Assembly (NCBI GenBank): GCA_965229525.1
Contig: OZ245886.1
Location: 2,232,001 to 2,296,000, forward strand
Source: HXMU1420-13 sp965229525
GTDB taxonomy: Bacteria > Bacteroidota > Rhodothermia > Balneolales > Balneolaceae
DNA: 64,000 bases
Direction: 5' to 3'
The notes beneath the pieces are model-generated. The model had not been told where the DNA came from and did no database searches. It was given only the letters and a program-made list of their open reading frames with translations. Below are positions 34,485-42,463 of this stretch, one piece after another (position 1 is the first letter of the stretch; every line of letters begins with the position of its first letter). Position numbers and translations under genes: made by a program.

Positions 34485-36254
34485 ATGAATACATTGATAA
34501 AGACTCAAAACACATCAAAATTCTATTTTAATTTTAACCAGTCCCTGCTTAGTGGGTTACTAGTTCTACTGATTTCTTTAGGTGTAAATGCTCAATCTTC
34601 GATCCAGTTTATATTAGATACCAGCACCTACCCCATAGAAGCTGGAGATCAGGTTATGATCTGTGGTAGCGGGTCAACTTTTGGTGAATGGGAATCACGT
34701 GATTTTATAATGAGTCCTTCCACTGAAGTACCCGATCAATATCAAATAGAGGTTATTTTTAGTGAAGAGGAAGTAGGAACAAACATATCATATAAGTATG
34801 TAGTTATTAAACCGGGCAACGTTCAGTATTGGGAAGAAGTAGCTAATCGAATGGTGATTATTCCTGAATCAAAAATCACTTTAGATCCGGTACGATTCGA
34901 AAACAGGACTGATCCAGGAGTTGCACAAGCTGTTATGCCGGTTACTATTGCCATTGACCTTAGCCGATGGGAAGGCTTCGACGAACAGGTAGATGCTATT
35001 GGTATCAAAAGTACATTATACCCACTGCCTCTTACTTTAAGGGTAGAAGATGATCCTCTTCTGCTTTCCGATGAAGACGGTGACGGTATATGGACTACGC
35101 AGTTCAATGTGTTATTTGGAAGCCCGCGTGATTTTTCTTTCTCATTGTACTACTTGCAGCAAGATGTATGGAGCCTGCATATGCTATATGGAAAGCAGGA
35201 ACATGTGGCGTTACTTCCGGAACAGGCCGAACAAGTAACTATATCATTGGCTTTTAGTCCGGAAAATGGGGGATATATTTCAACGAGTCCAGCGGAACTA
35301 TATGTTAACAACTATGCTGGTATCTATCAGGCACTAGGGCAATGGGCTCGGGGAACCCGCTTCCAGTATTTTGCAGTCATGGAATTTATGCGGAATGGTC
35401 AGACTCAACGAGCACGGCAAGCCTATGAGCAATATACTCGCGACCGTAACACCGATTGGGATGTTCGGGATGATTTTAATTACATGTGGATTCAACACCT
35501 GGCTGAAACCCAGGGAGTAGCTCAGGCTGAAGTATATGCACGTCAGGTAGGGCAGACTACATATGAATATCAGCGCCGTTCGTATCTGGCCAAGGTAGCT
35601 GAAGCTGCCTATATGGTTGGAAATACCAGAAAGACTAAAGCCTTAGCCCGAGAATTGAATAATAATCCACAATTCGAAAATCAACGTACCTGGAATGAGT
35701 ATTTCTCTCGTCAGATTCTGGCTATGAGTTATATTGAAGATAACAATGAAGATTCCACAGCAGTTGCAATGGTGTTATTTGAGCAAGCAGCCAATGACAG
35801 TACCGATGCATATTGGCAACGAAACGCAATGTGGCAACAAATATACGCCCATTCTGATGCTAAAAACCCGGTTGCGGCACAACAAGTATATGAACGTTTA
35901 GCTACTACAGGCTTGCCGGGGCAACGCATTGCAGCTCTACACAGGCAGGCAGAGTATTATTTACGACTGGGTGATCATGATAACGCATTAAAGACGATGC
36001 AACAAGCTGATAGTGTATTAGCGATACAACCTAATAGCCAAAGTCGTCAAGCTTGGTGGCTAAGGCAGCAGCTTAAAAGGGCGCACGTTTTAGAAGAAAA
36101 AGGAGACTTTTCGCAAGCAATAGAAGTGTTGGAAAACGCTCAAATTGTAGCAAAACCTAGTCAGCTGCGAAGATTATCAAACTCTTTAAATAAAATTAAG
36201 GAACGAATAGATAATATAAATCAAGCCGCTGAAAACAATAGGGGAGGAAACTGA
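34485..36254 (+). CDS. Secreted CBM20-like plus TPR protein of the split RHS locus
   Basis: A 589-residue protein with an unusually long signal segment (hydrophobic at about residues 20-37, ending VNAQ). Residues 40-130 resemble the CBM20 starch-binding beta-sandwich (GDQVMICGSGSTFGEWE then ISYKYVV), and residues 145-265 a second related beta domain. Residues 280-575 are helical TPR-like repeats (for example AARQAYEQYTRD-like and LGDHDNALKTMQQADSVLA). There is no catalytic motif. The strong ribosome-binding site GAGGAGGGG (34471-34479) overlaps the stop of the RHS shell. Its own TGA overlaps the next gene's ATG (TGATG), so shell, this gene and tail gene form one coupled operon. Likely a periplasmic adaptor or chaperone of the toxin, by inference. 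Confidence 0.75.
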   Translation: MNTLIKTQNTSKFYFNFNQSLLSGLLVLLISLGVNAQSSIQFILDTSTYPIEAGDQVMICGSGSTFGEWESRDFIMSPSTEVPDQYQIEVIFSEEEVGTNISYKYVVIKPGNVQYWEEVANRMVIIPESKITLDPVRFENRTDPGVAQAVMPVTIAIDLSRWEGFDEQVDAIGIKSTLYPLPLTLRVEDDPLLLSDEDGDGIWTTQFNVLFGSPRDFSFSLYYLQQDVWSLHMLYGKQEHVALLPEQAEQVTISLAFSPENGGYISTSPAELYVNNYAGIYQALGQWARGTRFQYFAVMEFMRNGQTQRARQAYEQYTRDRNTDWDVRDDFNYMWIQHLAETQGVAQAEVYARQVGQTTYEYQRRSYLAKVAEAAYMVGNTRKTKALARELNNNPQFENQRTWNEYFSRQILAMSYIEDNNEDSTAVAMVLFEQAANDSTDAYWQRNAMWQQIYAHSDAKNPVAAQQVYERLATTGLPGQRIAALHRQAEYYLRLGDHDNALKTMQQADSVLAIQPNSQSRQAWWLRQQLKRAHVLEEKGDFSQAIEVLENAQIVAKPSQLRRLSNSLNKIKERIDNINQAAENNRGGN

Positions 36255-37531
36255 TGAGAGTTGTAATCATTACCCTACTGACCCTATTAATTACCTTTGA
36301 AGTTGCAAATGCCTCTGATGTGCCTCCGACTTCACGCATAACGTTACAATCACCAGCTCGATCGGAGCTGATTGGCTATACAGGAGAATCGCTCACCTTT
36401 AGCAGTTCAACTACATCCGCTAATTGTGGTACTATTACAGCGCGGCAATGGAAGTTGGATGGAAGTGAAGTTTCAACGAGTATAACGTATACCAATACCT
36501 TTACGCTACCAGCTGGAGTGTATGAGCAAACCTATACCTTAACATTAACCACATGGAACAGTTGTGGCGGCCTCTATGATGTCGAAACGCAGACGTTGAC
36601 GATCCGACGTGACCAGCGGGTGTACTTCGTAAAAGACCATTTGGGAAGCGTTAGAGCTACGGTAAACGAAGCTGGTGATGTAATTGGCTATGATGATTAT
36701 TACCCGTTTGGACTAACCATGCCTGGAAGAAGTTCTAATTCAGCGAACCCCAATGACAATTATAAGTTTATTGGGGAGGAACTGGATGACGAGGCGGGAC
36801 TTAATGTAATGCATTTAAATGCAAGGTCATTTGATACGGTTATAGCTCGATTCATGCAAGTTGATCCGATGTACGATTTATATCCAAGTTGGAATCCATT
36901 CCATTATTCGTTTAATAATCCAATCCGTTGGGTTGATCCAACAGGTAACTGTCCCGAAGATGGTTCCGAAGGGGATGCGGGAGATGGAGATGGCTATTGC
37001 TTAGCTGAAATCCAAGTAACAGCGACACAATTACCATGGATTGTTCATGTTAATTATGTACGGCCAAGTTATTTTGGAGCCTTCGCTTCATTCGCTGCTA
37101 GAACGGCACCTGTAACGCAAGCTGATGGAGCAGTGCTACCCTTTGCGGACTTTTTTTATACGGGCTTGTTACTGGGTAAAATCGGGACTACAATATATGA
37201 CGCAGCAACATTTACAGATTCTGAAACTTTTGAAATAATGCTCAATTCTGAAGGGGCTAAGACTGTAGAAGATTTATTAGAAGGTGCAGAAGCTGGTCAA
37301 AGAACTAAAGGGAAAACCGAAAACTGGGAAAAAGAAGGTGGAATGGAGCAGGCTAATGAAGATTTTGATAGCTTAGGGCTTACTGATGTAAAGCCAATCC
37401 CAGGTGGAAGGGTGGGTACACTTCCAAATGGTGGTGGTAAAGTAAACGTAAGGGATCGTAGTTCAGATGGAAGGCCGACAATTGAAGTTCAAAGGCCAAA
37501 TGGAAGAAGAACTAAAATTAGATATAACTGA
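36254..37531 (+). CDS. Secreted mini-RHS toxin 1: PKD-like domain, RHS core, variable toxin tail
   Basis: A 425-residue protein. The signal peptide (MRVVIITLLTLLITFEVANA) is followed by a PKD-like beta domain (about residues 25-115). The RHS-associated core (YFVKDHLGSVRATVNEAGDV, YYPFGLTMPGR) ends at the junction motif DPTGN near residue 233. The rest is unique to this copy: a hydrophobic segment (about 260-310), then a compact end with NVRDRSSDGRPTIEVQRPNG. A DGRPTxEIQ-type ending is one I associate with tails of bacterial polymorphic toxins, but I cannot name its activity. A strong ribosome-binding site GGGGAGGA (36240-36247) precedes it. A small gene for the candidate antidote follows. Confidence 0.8.
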   Translation: MRVVIITLLTLLITFEVANASDVPPTSRITLQSPARSELIGYTGESLTFSSSTTSANCGTITARQWKLDGSEVSTSITYTNTFTLPAGVYEQTYTLTLTTWNSCGGLYDVETQTLTIRRDQRVYFVKDHLGSVRATVNEAGDVIGYDDYYPFGLTMPGRSSNSANPNDNYKFIGEELDDEAGLNVMHLNARSFDTVIARFMQVDPMYDLYPSWNPFHYSFNNPIRWVDPTGNCPEDGSEGDAGDGDGYCLAEIQVTATQLPWIVHVNYVRPSYFGAFASFAARTAPVTQADGAVLPFADFFYTGLLLGKIGTTIYDAATFTDSETFEIMLNSEGAKTVEDLLEGAEAGQRTKGKTENWEKEGGMEQANEDFDSLGLTDVKPIPGGRVGTLPNGGGKVNVRDRSSDGRPTIEVQRPNGRRTKIRYN

Positions 37532-37535
37532 TCTG

Positions 37536-37952
37536 ATGGATACAAATAGTTTAACTCAAAAAAACCAGAAATATCATAAATGGAGTCCTATAGGTGCTGA
37601 TAGTATAGATAAGACCTACTATTGTGAAGGACTTCATGACGATTATGAGGGATTTAGGATTATTCTTAAAAGTGATGACCAAGCAGATGGTCTTCTGAAA
37701 ATTTTGTTTGAGAATCACTTGGCGTACAGAAATATAGATGAGGGAGATAGATTGCGACTTTGGGATGAGCACCCTGAAACTCAAGGAAAGCATTCATTTT
37801 ATAATGTAGAAAATTCGGAATGGGTACAGTGGTTTTTGAAAGAAAACTCAGGGAAATATGAGCCTGAAGAAGTATCTCACTATTCTATTCATACGCCCAA
37901 TGATGTAATAGATATACTTTCCATTGGAGCTCCTACTAGTGTGAGTATGTAG
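37536..37952 (+). CDS. Candidate immunity protein for mini-RHS toxin 1
   Basis: 138 residues from ATG 37536, 4 bases after the toxin stop; an ATG at 37500 inside the toxin gene would add 12 residues. It is soluble and acidic with no signal peptide or transmembrane segment, as expected for a cytoplasmic antidote. Visible stretches are YYCEGLHDDYEGFRIILKSD, RLRLWDEHPE and SEWVQWFLKENSG. I do not recognise a family. The call rests on position, size, acidity and cytoplasmic nature, and implies that the toxin acts in the cytoplasm. Confidence 0.65.
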   Translation: MDTNSLTQKNQKYHKWSPIGADSIDKTYYCEGLHDDYEGFRIILKSDDQADGLLKILFENHLAYRNIDEGDRLRLWDEHPETQGKHSFYNVENSEWVQWFLKENSGKYEPEEVSHYSIHTPNDVIDILSIGAPTSVSM

Positions 37953-37954
37953 TA

Positions 37955-38006
37955 ATTAAAAAAAACTGCCCCCACCTAGTGCGGGGATGTAAGATAAAAA
38001 ACTGGT
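37955..38006 (+). repeat. Cassette-trailing spacer, copy A
   Basis: The sequence after the first immunity gene shares ACCTAGT, ATGTAAG and AAAAAACTGG in the same order and nearly the same spacing with 39755-39804 after the second immunity gene. It also contains an imperfect hairpin around CACCTAGTG. Confidence 0.6.
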
Positions 38007-38015
38007 TCCCTCGTT

Positions 38016-38056
38016 CCGTAGCTCTGCTGGGGAATGAGATTACGAGGCTCAGCCTC
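38016..38056. repeat. Dispersed palindromic repeat fragment
   Basis: A 21-base block starting CCGTAGCTCTGCTG recurs with one mismatch at 40589-40609. A second palindrome, GAGGCTCAGCCTC, follows at 38043-38055. Non-coding. Confidence 0.6.
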
Positions 38057-38109
38057 AATAAGAAAAGATGAATTAAAGAAACCTCTACAGAATATTCGAA
38101 AAAGGAAAA

Positions 38110-39477
38110 ATGAACAAAATATTCCCTATCTATTTATTGCTTCCTCTGTGTATTCTTTTTCTTTTGGTTGGGGAAGCCAACGCTTCTGATGTCCCTCCGA
38201 CTTCACGCATAACGTTACAATCGCCTGCTCGATCTGAGTTGATTGGTTATACAGGAGAATCGCTCACTTTTAGCAGTTCAACTACATCCGCTAATTGTGG
38301 TACTATTACAGCGCGCCAATGGAAGTTGGATGGAAGTGAAGTTTCAACGAGTATAACGTATACCAATACCTTTACGCTACCAGCTGGAGTGTATGAGCAA
38401 ACCTATACCTTAACATTAACCACATGGAACAGTTGTGGCGGCCTCTATGATGTCGAAACGCAGACGTTGACGATCCGACGTGACCAGCGGGTGTACTTCG
38501 TAAAAGACCATTTGGGAAGCGTTAGAGCTACGGTAAACGAAGCTGGTGATGTGATTGGCTACGATGACTACTATCCGTTTGGGCTAACCATGCCCGGGCG
38601 AAGTTCGAATAGCGCCAACCCCAATGACAACTACAAGTTTACCGGGCATGAACGCGATGACGAAGCCGGGTTGGACCTGGATTATATGGGTTCAAGATAT
38701 TATGATCCCGTCATACCACGATTTTTAAGTATTGATCCAAGAGCTGCAGAAATGCCTGCATGGAGTCCTTATGCTTATGCATTTAATAATCCAATTAAGT
38801 TTTGGGATCCAAATGGGGAAATTCCGATTACTTTCCATATACGTTCTTTTGCTCCATTCCAATACTTTGGTGGAGGATTCCATGGGGATAATCGAGGCTT
38901 TAGTTCTTCACGAGGTGTAACATCAAGGGTGTCTCAATCTTTCACTCTAGAGACTGAAACAGGGGGCCTTAGTAATGTAAATACGTTTAGTTCATCTTCA
39001 AGCCATAGGTTTCTTCCAGGAGAACTTACAGCCAATCCTTATGGGAGTGTAGGAGTAACACGTTCTAATTACAGTAATGGATTTAACAGCCATGGTATTG
39101 GTGCAGAGTATGCAGGAGCTAATCCGTTTATTCCGGGTTCGCCCGATATAGATGTGTTCTCTTCACTGTCGGTTGTAGAAGATACCAAGAATGGAACGGT
39201 AACTATTTCTGGGGCTTTAACCGGAGATAATTTTCCATCAACGGAAGCTTTTGTTCAAGATGCAAGCGGTGCGTCTCTGTTCTTGGGGGTTGGGTTTTAT
39301 GAAGGCAATCCATTTAGCAGTTTAGGGGGAAAAAATAGGAGAAATATTACCGAGTTTAACCTAACAATCCATACTAATAAGGACGGAAACTTTACTGGGG
39401 TGTCCTTTAATGACAAACGGTATACTCTGGAAGAATGGAACAGCTTCTTCGAAAATGCTAATCCTCATGGTAACTAA
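38110..39477 (+). CDS. Secreted mini-RHS toxin 2: same PKD-like/RHS core, different tail
   Basis: A 455-residue protein. The signal peptide differs from toxin 1 (MNKIFPIYLLLPLCILFLLV...EANA), but residues 25-165 are almost identical to it in protein and DNA. The core continues with YKFTGHERDDEAGLDLDYMG and RYYD...RFLSIDP, ending DPNGE near residue 236. The 220-residue tail is new: FHIRSFAPFQYFGGGFHGD, GFSSSRGVTSRVSQSFTLET and a final YTLEEWNSFFENANPHGN. It resembles, from memory, proteins annotated as DUF3238, which is uncertain. A small membrane protein gene follows after 6 bases. Confidence 0.78.
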   Translation: MNKIFPIYLLLPLCILFLLVGEANASDVPPTSRITLQSPARSELIGYTGESLTFSSSTTSANCGTITARQWKLDGSEVSTSITYTNTFTLPAGVYEQTYTLTLTTWNSCGGLYDVETQTLTIRRDQRVYFVKDHLGSVRATVNEAGDVIGYDDYYPFGLTMPGRSSNSANPNDNYKFTGHERDDEAGLDLDYMGSRYYDPVIPRFLSIDPRAAEMPAWSPYAYAFNNPIKFWDPNGEIPITFHIRSFAPFQYFGGGFHGDNRGFSSSRGVTSRVSQSFTLETETGGLSNVNTFSSSSSHRFLPGELTANPYGSVGVTRSNYSNGFNSHGIGAEYAGANPFIPGSPDIDVFSSLSVVEDTKNGTVTISGALTGDNFPSTEAFVQDASGASLFLGVGFYEGNPFSSLGGKNRRNITEFNLTIHTNKDGNFTGVSFNDKRYTLEEWNSFFENANPHGN

Positions 39478-39483
39478 GTAATT

Positions 39484-39750
39484 ATGAAAAGGATGATGAA
39501 ATATTTACTACTGGGCTTTTTGGTAATGTTTTTATTCACCTACATTGGGGGTTTATTTGACGATGCCTTTAAGCAAGTGTACCAATTTGATAATTGGTAT
39601 GATGGAGTTATCGCTTCTTTTAAGTATTACTTCTTATGGGTTGTGCCTTATTGGTGGCTGATCATTTTAGTAGGCACTGCTATTTTTGGATTAATTTTTT
39701 ATGGGATTGATGAAGGCATCAAAAAGCTAAGAGGTCAATCTCCCACGTAG
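39484..39750 (+). CDS. Small membrane protein, candidate immunity for mini-RHS toxin 2
   Basis: 88 residues. Two hydrophobic helices (about 5-22 and 55-75) flank a segment FDNWYDGVIASFKYYF. It starts 6 bases after the tail gene. A membrane-embedded antidote is typical against toxins that attack the membrane or act from the periplasm, which contrasts with the soluble antidote of cassette 1. No family is recognised; the function is inferred from position. Confidence 0.6.
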   Translation: MKRMMKYLLLGFLVMFLFTYIGGLFDDAFKQVYQFDNWYDGVIASFKYYFLWVVPYWWLIILVGTAIFGLIFYGIDEGIKKLRGQSPT

Positions 39751-39754
39751 CTGT

Positions 39755-39804
39755 TAAAAAAGAATCCACTACCTAGTCCAAGCATGTAAGGATTAAAAAA
39801 CTGG
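39755..39804 (+). repeat. Cassette-trailing spacer, copy B
   Basis: Same ordered blocks as 37955-38006: ACCTAGT, ATGTAAG and AAAAAACTGG. It directly precedes the terminator. Confidence 0.6.
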
Positions 39805-39830
39805 CGCGGGTGTCCACCCGTGCCTTTTTT
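39803..39830 (+). terminator. Terminator after toxin cassette 2
   Basis: GGCGCGGGT (39803-39811) pairs with ACCCGTGCC (39816-39824), one G-U pair, loop GTCC, then six T. Confidence 0.9.
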
Positions 39831-39834
39831 GTGT

Positions 39835-40176
39835 TTAGGAAGAAATGCGTTTAAGCTGCACGGATTTAATGAACCCGTCCAGGACGTGCAGGATGTGGGC
39901 TTTGTCCTCGGGGTCCATCTGGTCGATCTCGTGCAGGCGTTTAAGCATGGCCGGGTCTTTGAGTAGCCAGGAGGTTTTGGCTTCCCCGATCAGGTAACCC
40001 ACGGTAGTATCTAACAGGGTAGCTACTTTCTTAGCCACCTCAATGGAAGGCACCATCTCGTCGCGTTCGTACTTGCCAATGGTGGTATGGGAGGTAACGA
40101 ACAGTTTGGCCAGCTCTTTTTGGGAGAGGTTTTTAGCCTTGCGGCATTCGGAGAGTTTTTGGCCAAAAGTACTCAT
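39835..40176 (-). CDS. XRE-family helix-turn-helix regulator
   Basis: A 113-residue protein. Residues 4-60 are a Cro/C1-type HTH (LSQKELAKLFVTSHTTIGKYERDE, with the recognition helix around SHTTIGKYE). The helical C-terminus, MDPEDKAHILHVLDGFIKSV, probably mediates dimerisation. It faces the toxin cassettes and may repress them. A truncated paralogue lies at 40377. Confidence 0.88.
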   Translation of the reverse strand: MSTFGQKLSECRKAKNLSQKELAKLFVTSHTTIGKYERDEMVPSIEVAKKVATLLDTTVGYLIGEAKTSWLLKDPAMLKRLHEIDQMDPEDKAHILHVLDGFIKSVQLKRISS

Positions 40177-40182
40177 AGTGCA

Positions 40183-40311
40183 TCTTATTATGGGTATTTG
40201 CCATCATTTGCATTCTTTACAAGTCAGAATGAAATCTACTATGTCCATACAGCCTACGGGGATGGCAGCTTTAAATCCTCATATGCAAAAATGGAGATAG
40301 TCAGGAAATAA
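40183..40311 (+). pseudogene. Remnant tail of a third cassette protein
   Basis: The plus frame ending TAA at 40311 reads YGYLPSFAFFTSQNEIYY then VHTAYGDGSFKSSYAK and IVRK. It has no start of its own, because the upstream part of the frame runs through the XRE gene antisense. A good terminator follows at 40339. This looks like the C-terminal end of a lost toxin or immunity gene, cut where the XRE gene's promoter now lies. Confidence 0.45.
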
Positions 40312-40338
40312 TTGGCTGTAATTTGAAACTAAAAACTC

Positions 40339-40366
40339 AAAGCCTCGGCATTTAGTCGGGGCTTTT
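40339..40366 (+). terminator. Terminator after the third-cassette remnant
   Basis: AAAGCCTCG (40339-40347) pairs with CGGGGCTTT (40357-40365), one G-U pair, T-rich end. Confidence 0.75.
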
Positions 40367-40376
40367 GTGTGTGTGG

Positions 40377-40540
40377 TTATTGAATGGCTTTAAACTTGGC
40401 GGCTTTAATGAGGTTATCGAGGGTGTAGAAGATGTATTCTTTGTCCTTCTCCGGCAGGTTCTGAATGCCCTCCAGCCGCTGGAGGGTTTGCTTGTCCACT
40501 TCCAGCGATGTTTTGCTGACCAGAAAATCGATGCTCACTC
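40377..40540 (-). pseudogene. C-terminal half of a second XRE-type regulator
   Basis: The visible end, VSIDFLVSKTSLEVDKQTLQ then LPEKDKEYIFYTLDNLIKAA, parallels the C-terminus of the intact XRE protein at 39835 (MDPEDKAHILHVLDGFIK). The N-terminal HTH is missing; upstream the frame runs into the dispersed repeat at 40589, so this gene was cut by that repeat or a rearrangement there. Confidence 0.65.
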
Positions 40541-40588
40541 TTTCTCGGTGCGTACTTGCTTTAAATTTGCTCCAAAATTCCTCTCGAT

Positions 40589-40632
40589 CCGTAGCTCTGC
40601 TGCGGAATGCATTCGGGAAGCTCCAGCTTCCA
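40589..40632. repeat. Dispersed palindromic repeat fragment
   Basis: Shares 20 of 21 bases with 38016-38036 and can fold as TCCGTAGC against GCTGCGGA. It replaces the start of the broken XRE gene. Confidence 0.6.
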
Positions 40633-40811
40633 TAGATTAGCATACCACTCAGATTAGCAATTCAATTATGCCAGCCATTAGAATACTAGTTTTTAGTAAA
40701 ACTAAGAATACCATGGATCTCTAGTTTATTGTTAAGAATCAAACACTCTCTTACTTCAAATATTCAATCAATTTAATCACCATATCAATCTGATTTTGCA
40801 TATCATATGGG

Positions 40812-42116
40812 GTGATTATCAAGCATGAAATATGGCAAAAAGAACAAGGCTCGGCACTGAGTTCAGTGCTAATAATTTCAGTGATAATCCTCACGTTTAT
40901 TGGTGCAATCTTATCAGGCATCGTGCTGCAAGCCAGGTTTATTCAAAAAAATATCAATCAAACAAAAGCGTTGTACCTTGCAGAACAACAAGTCTATGAA
41001 TACCTAGCAAAACCTCATTTAAATCACACTAATATTAAAGCTACTTTTCAGAGTGGGTATGAGCGACTTGTTAGTATAGCTAGGGTAGGGAATCTGGAAG
41101 CTGTATTACAAGTACTAGTTGGTAATCAGGAAATTCCATCATTCCAATTATCAACGGTAGTTTTGGATATAAATAACGCTCTTACTCTTACAGGGAATAC
41201 AGCATTAATCGGTGATTATGCAATTTCCAATAATTCCATTACCACTAGTTCCTTCCGAGGATTTCCATTTCGAGGCACCTTAGATGGTACTCGTTTAGAG
41301 GATACCGAAACAGTAGATCTTGAACTCACTAAATATTTTGAGCAAGTGGATTGGTATGAGGTTTTGTTTGAAGGTAGTAGACTTAACAGGTTTGCTTTTC
41401 ATAATAAAAGAGCTATTCAAACACAGCTAGTTGAGCAGGATACTCTTTATGTTTCTGAATCATTGGAACTGGAATTGAATGATGTTCCTATTCGAAATCC
41501 ATTTGTATTAATTGTCGAAGGTAATCTTACTCTGAGTGGTACCACAGAGCTTCCAGATTATGCTCACATCATCGTAAGTGATAGTTTATTAATTGAGGGT
41601 GGTTTGACAGGTAGTTTTATTCAACTATATGCAGAAGATTATATACGAATTAGTGAAAACACGATGCTTTCAGCTCAGGTGTTATCCGAGGGTACCATAG
41701 AAGTCGGTGACCAAGCTTATCTAACCTATCCAAGTGTGTTGATTAGTAGCAAAGAGGCTTATGCAGGTGGTGGTTTCTCCTCAATTTCAGTGAATGATCA
41801 GTCCATTATTGATGGAACCATTATGTATCCTATCAAGCCAAATCTGATTAACCGAGAACAGCTAAAGGTCACTATTGATACAGCAGCATTGGTTCGTGGG
41901 GTAATCTACACTCAAGGACTCACCGAATTATTTGGAACGGTTCATGGCACAATAATTACTGACCAATTTTATTTTTACGAATCCCCAACTTCGTATTTCA
42001 ACTGGATTAAAGATGCTACCATTGATCGTACCCAACGACCCAAAGATTTTGTGATTCCTTTTGGTTTTTCTGATTCCGCCAGCTTTGAAATACTTGATTG
42101 GAGGATAATTAAATGA
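40812..42116 (+). CDS. GspK/PilX-like pseudopilin with bactofilin-like beta-helix
   Basis: 434 residues from a GTG start. A short basic leader is followed by QGSALSSVLIISVIILTFIG, a prepilin-type segment cut after Gly13. It lacks the Glu at +5, as GspK and PilX do. Residues 200-400 contain regular short strands (LIVEGNLTLSGTTELPDY, IIVSDSLLIEG, YIRISENTMLSAQVLSEG) suggesting a right-handed beta-helix like polymer-forming bactofilin domains. This combination suggests a minor tip pilin. It overlaps the next gene by ATGA. Confidence 0.7.
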   Translation: MIIKHEIWQKEQGSALSSVLIISVIILTFIGAILSGIVLQARFIQKNINQTKALYLAEQQVYEYLAKPHLNHTNIKATFQSGYERLVSIARVGNLEAVLQVLVGNQEIPSFQLSTVVLDINNALTLTGNTALIGDYAISNNSITTSSFRGFPFRGTLDGTRLEDTETVDLELTKYFEQVDWYEVLFEGSRLNRFAFHNKRAIQTQLVEQDTLYVSESLELELNDVPIRNPFVLIVEGNLTLSGTTELPDYAHIIVSDSLLIEGGLTGSFIQLYAEDYIRISENTMLSAQVLSEGTIEVGDQAYLTYPSVLISSKEAYAGGGFSSISVNDQSIIDGTIMYPIKPNLINREQLKVTIDTAALVRGVIYTQGLTELFGTVHGTIITDQFYFYESPTSYFNWIKDATIDRTQRPKDFVIPFGFSDSASFEILDWRIIK

Positions 42117-42463
42117 AGTGGTGGAAGGATGAATCGGGAGCTTCGATAGTTGAGACATTGGTTGCCATGGCTATCCTACTTGCTGTACTGGTTCCAACCA
42201 CCATGTTTTTAACCTATATCGGCAGTAATTGGTTAGTGGAAGATAAAGTAGAAAGCTATCAATTGGCGCGAAACGAAATGGAATTGATGATAGCCACTCA
42301 AAATGATTCTAATCTGGTCAGATTTGAAGGAAAGTGGGTAGTAAGACGAACAGTTAGAAATCAGGAAGAATTGTATTATCTAACCGTGGATGTTTTTAAA
42401 AGAGATACCTTAAATCCACCGATTATAACCTTGGAAACAGCTCGAATTTGGTACAACGATTAA
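42113..42463 (+). CDS. GspI/PilV-like minor pseudopilin
   Basis: 116 residues. The class III prepilin motif is clear: SG|ASIVETLVAMAILLAVL, with cleavage after Gly9 and Glu at +5. The globular part is short and beta-rich. It begins inside the stop codon of the gene before it (ATGA) and overlaps the gene after it, so translation is coupled. Confidence 0.8.
   Translation: MKWWKDESGASIVETLVAMAILLAVLVPTTMFLTYIGSNWLVEDKVESYQLARNEMELMIATQNDSNLVRFEGKWVVRRTVRNQEELYYLTVDVFKRDTLNPPIITLETARIWYND

Noticed and set aside
37467..37535. Longer start of the immunity gene within the toxin gene
   Set aside because: The extra residues are only the toxin's own bases read in another frame; the ATG at 37536, just after the toxin stop, is simpler. 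The ATG at 37500 remains possible.
40087..40182. A 74-residue plus-strand gene running opposite the XRE gene
   Set aside because: Its first half is antisense to a conserved HTH domain; only the part from 40183 has independent coding character, so it was called a remnant.
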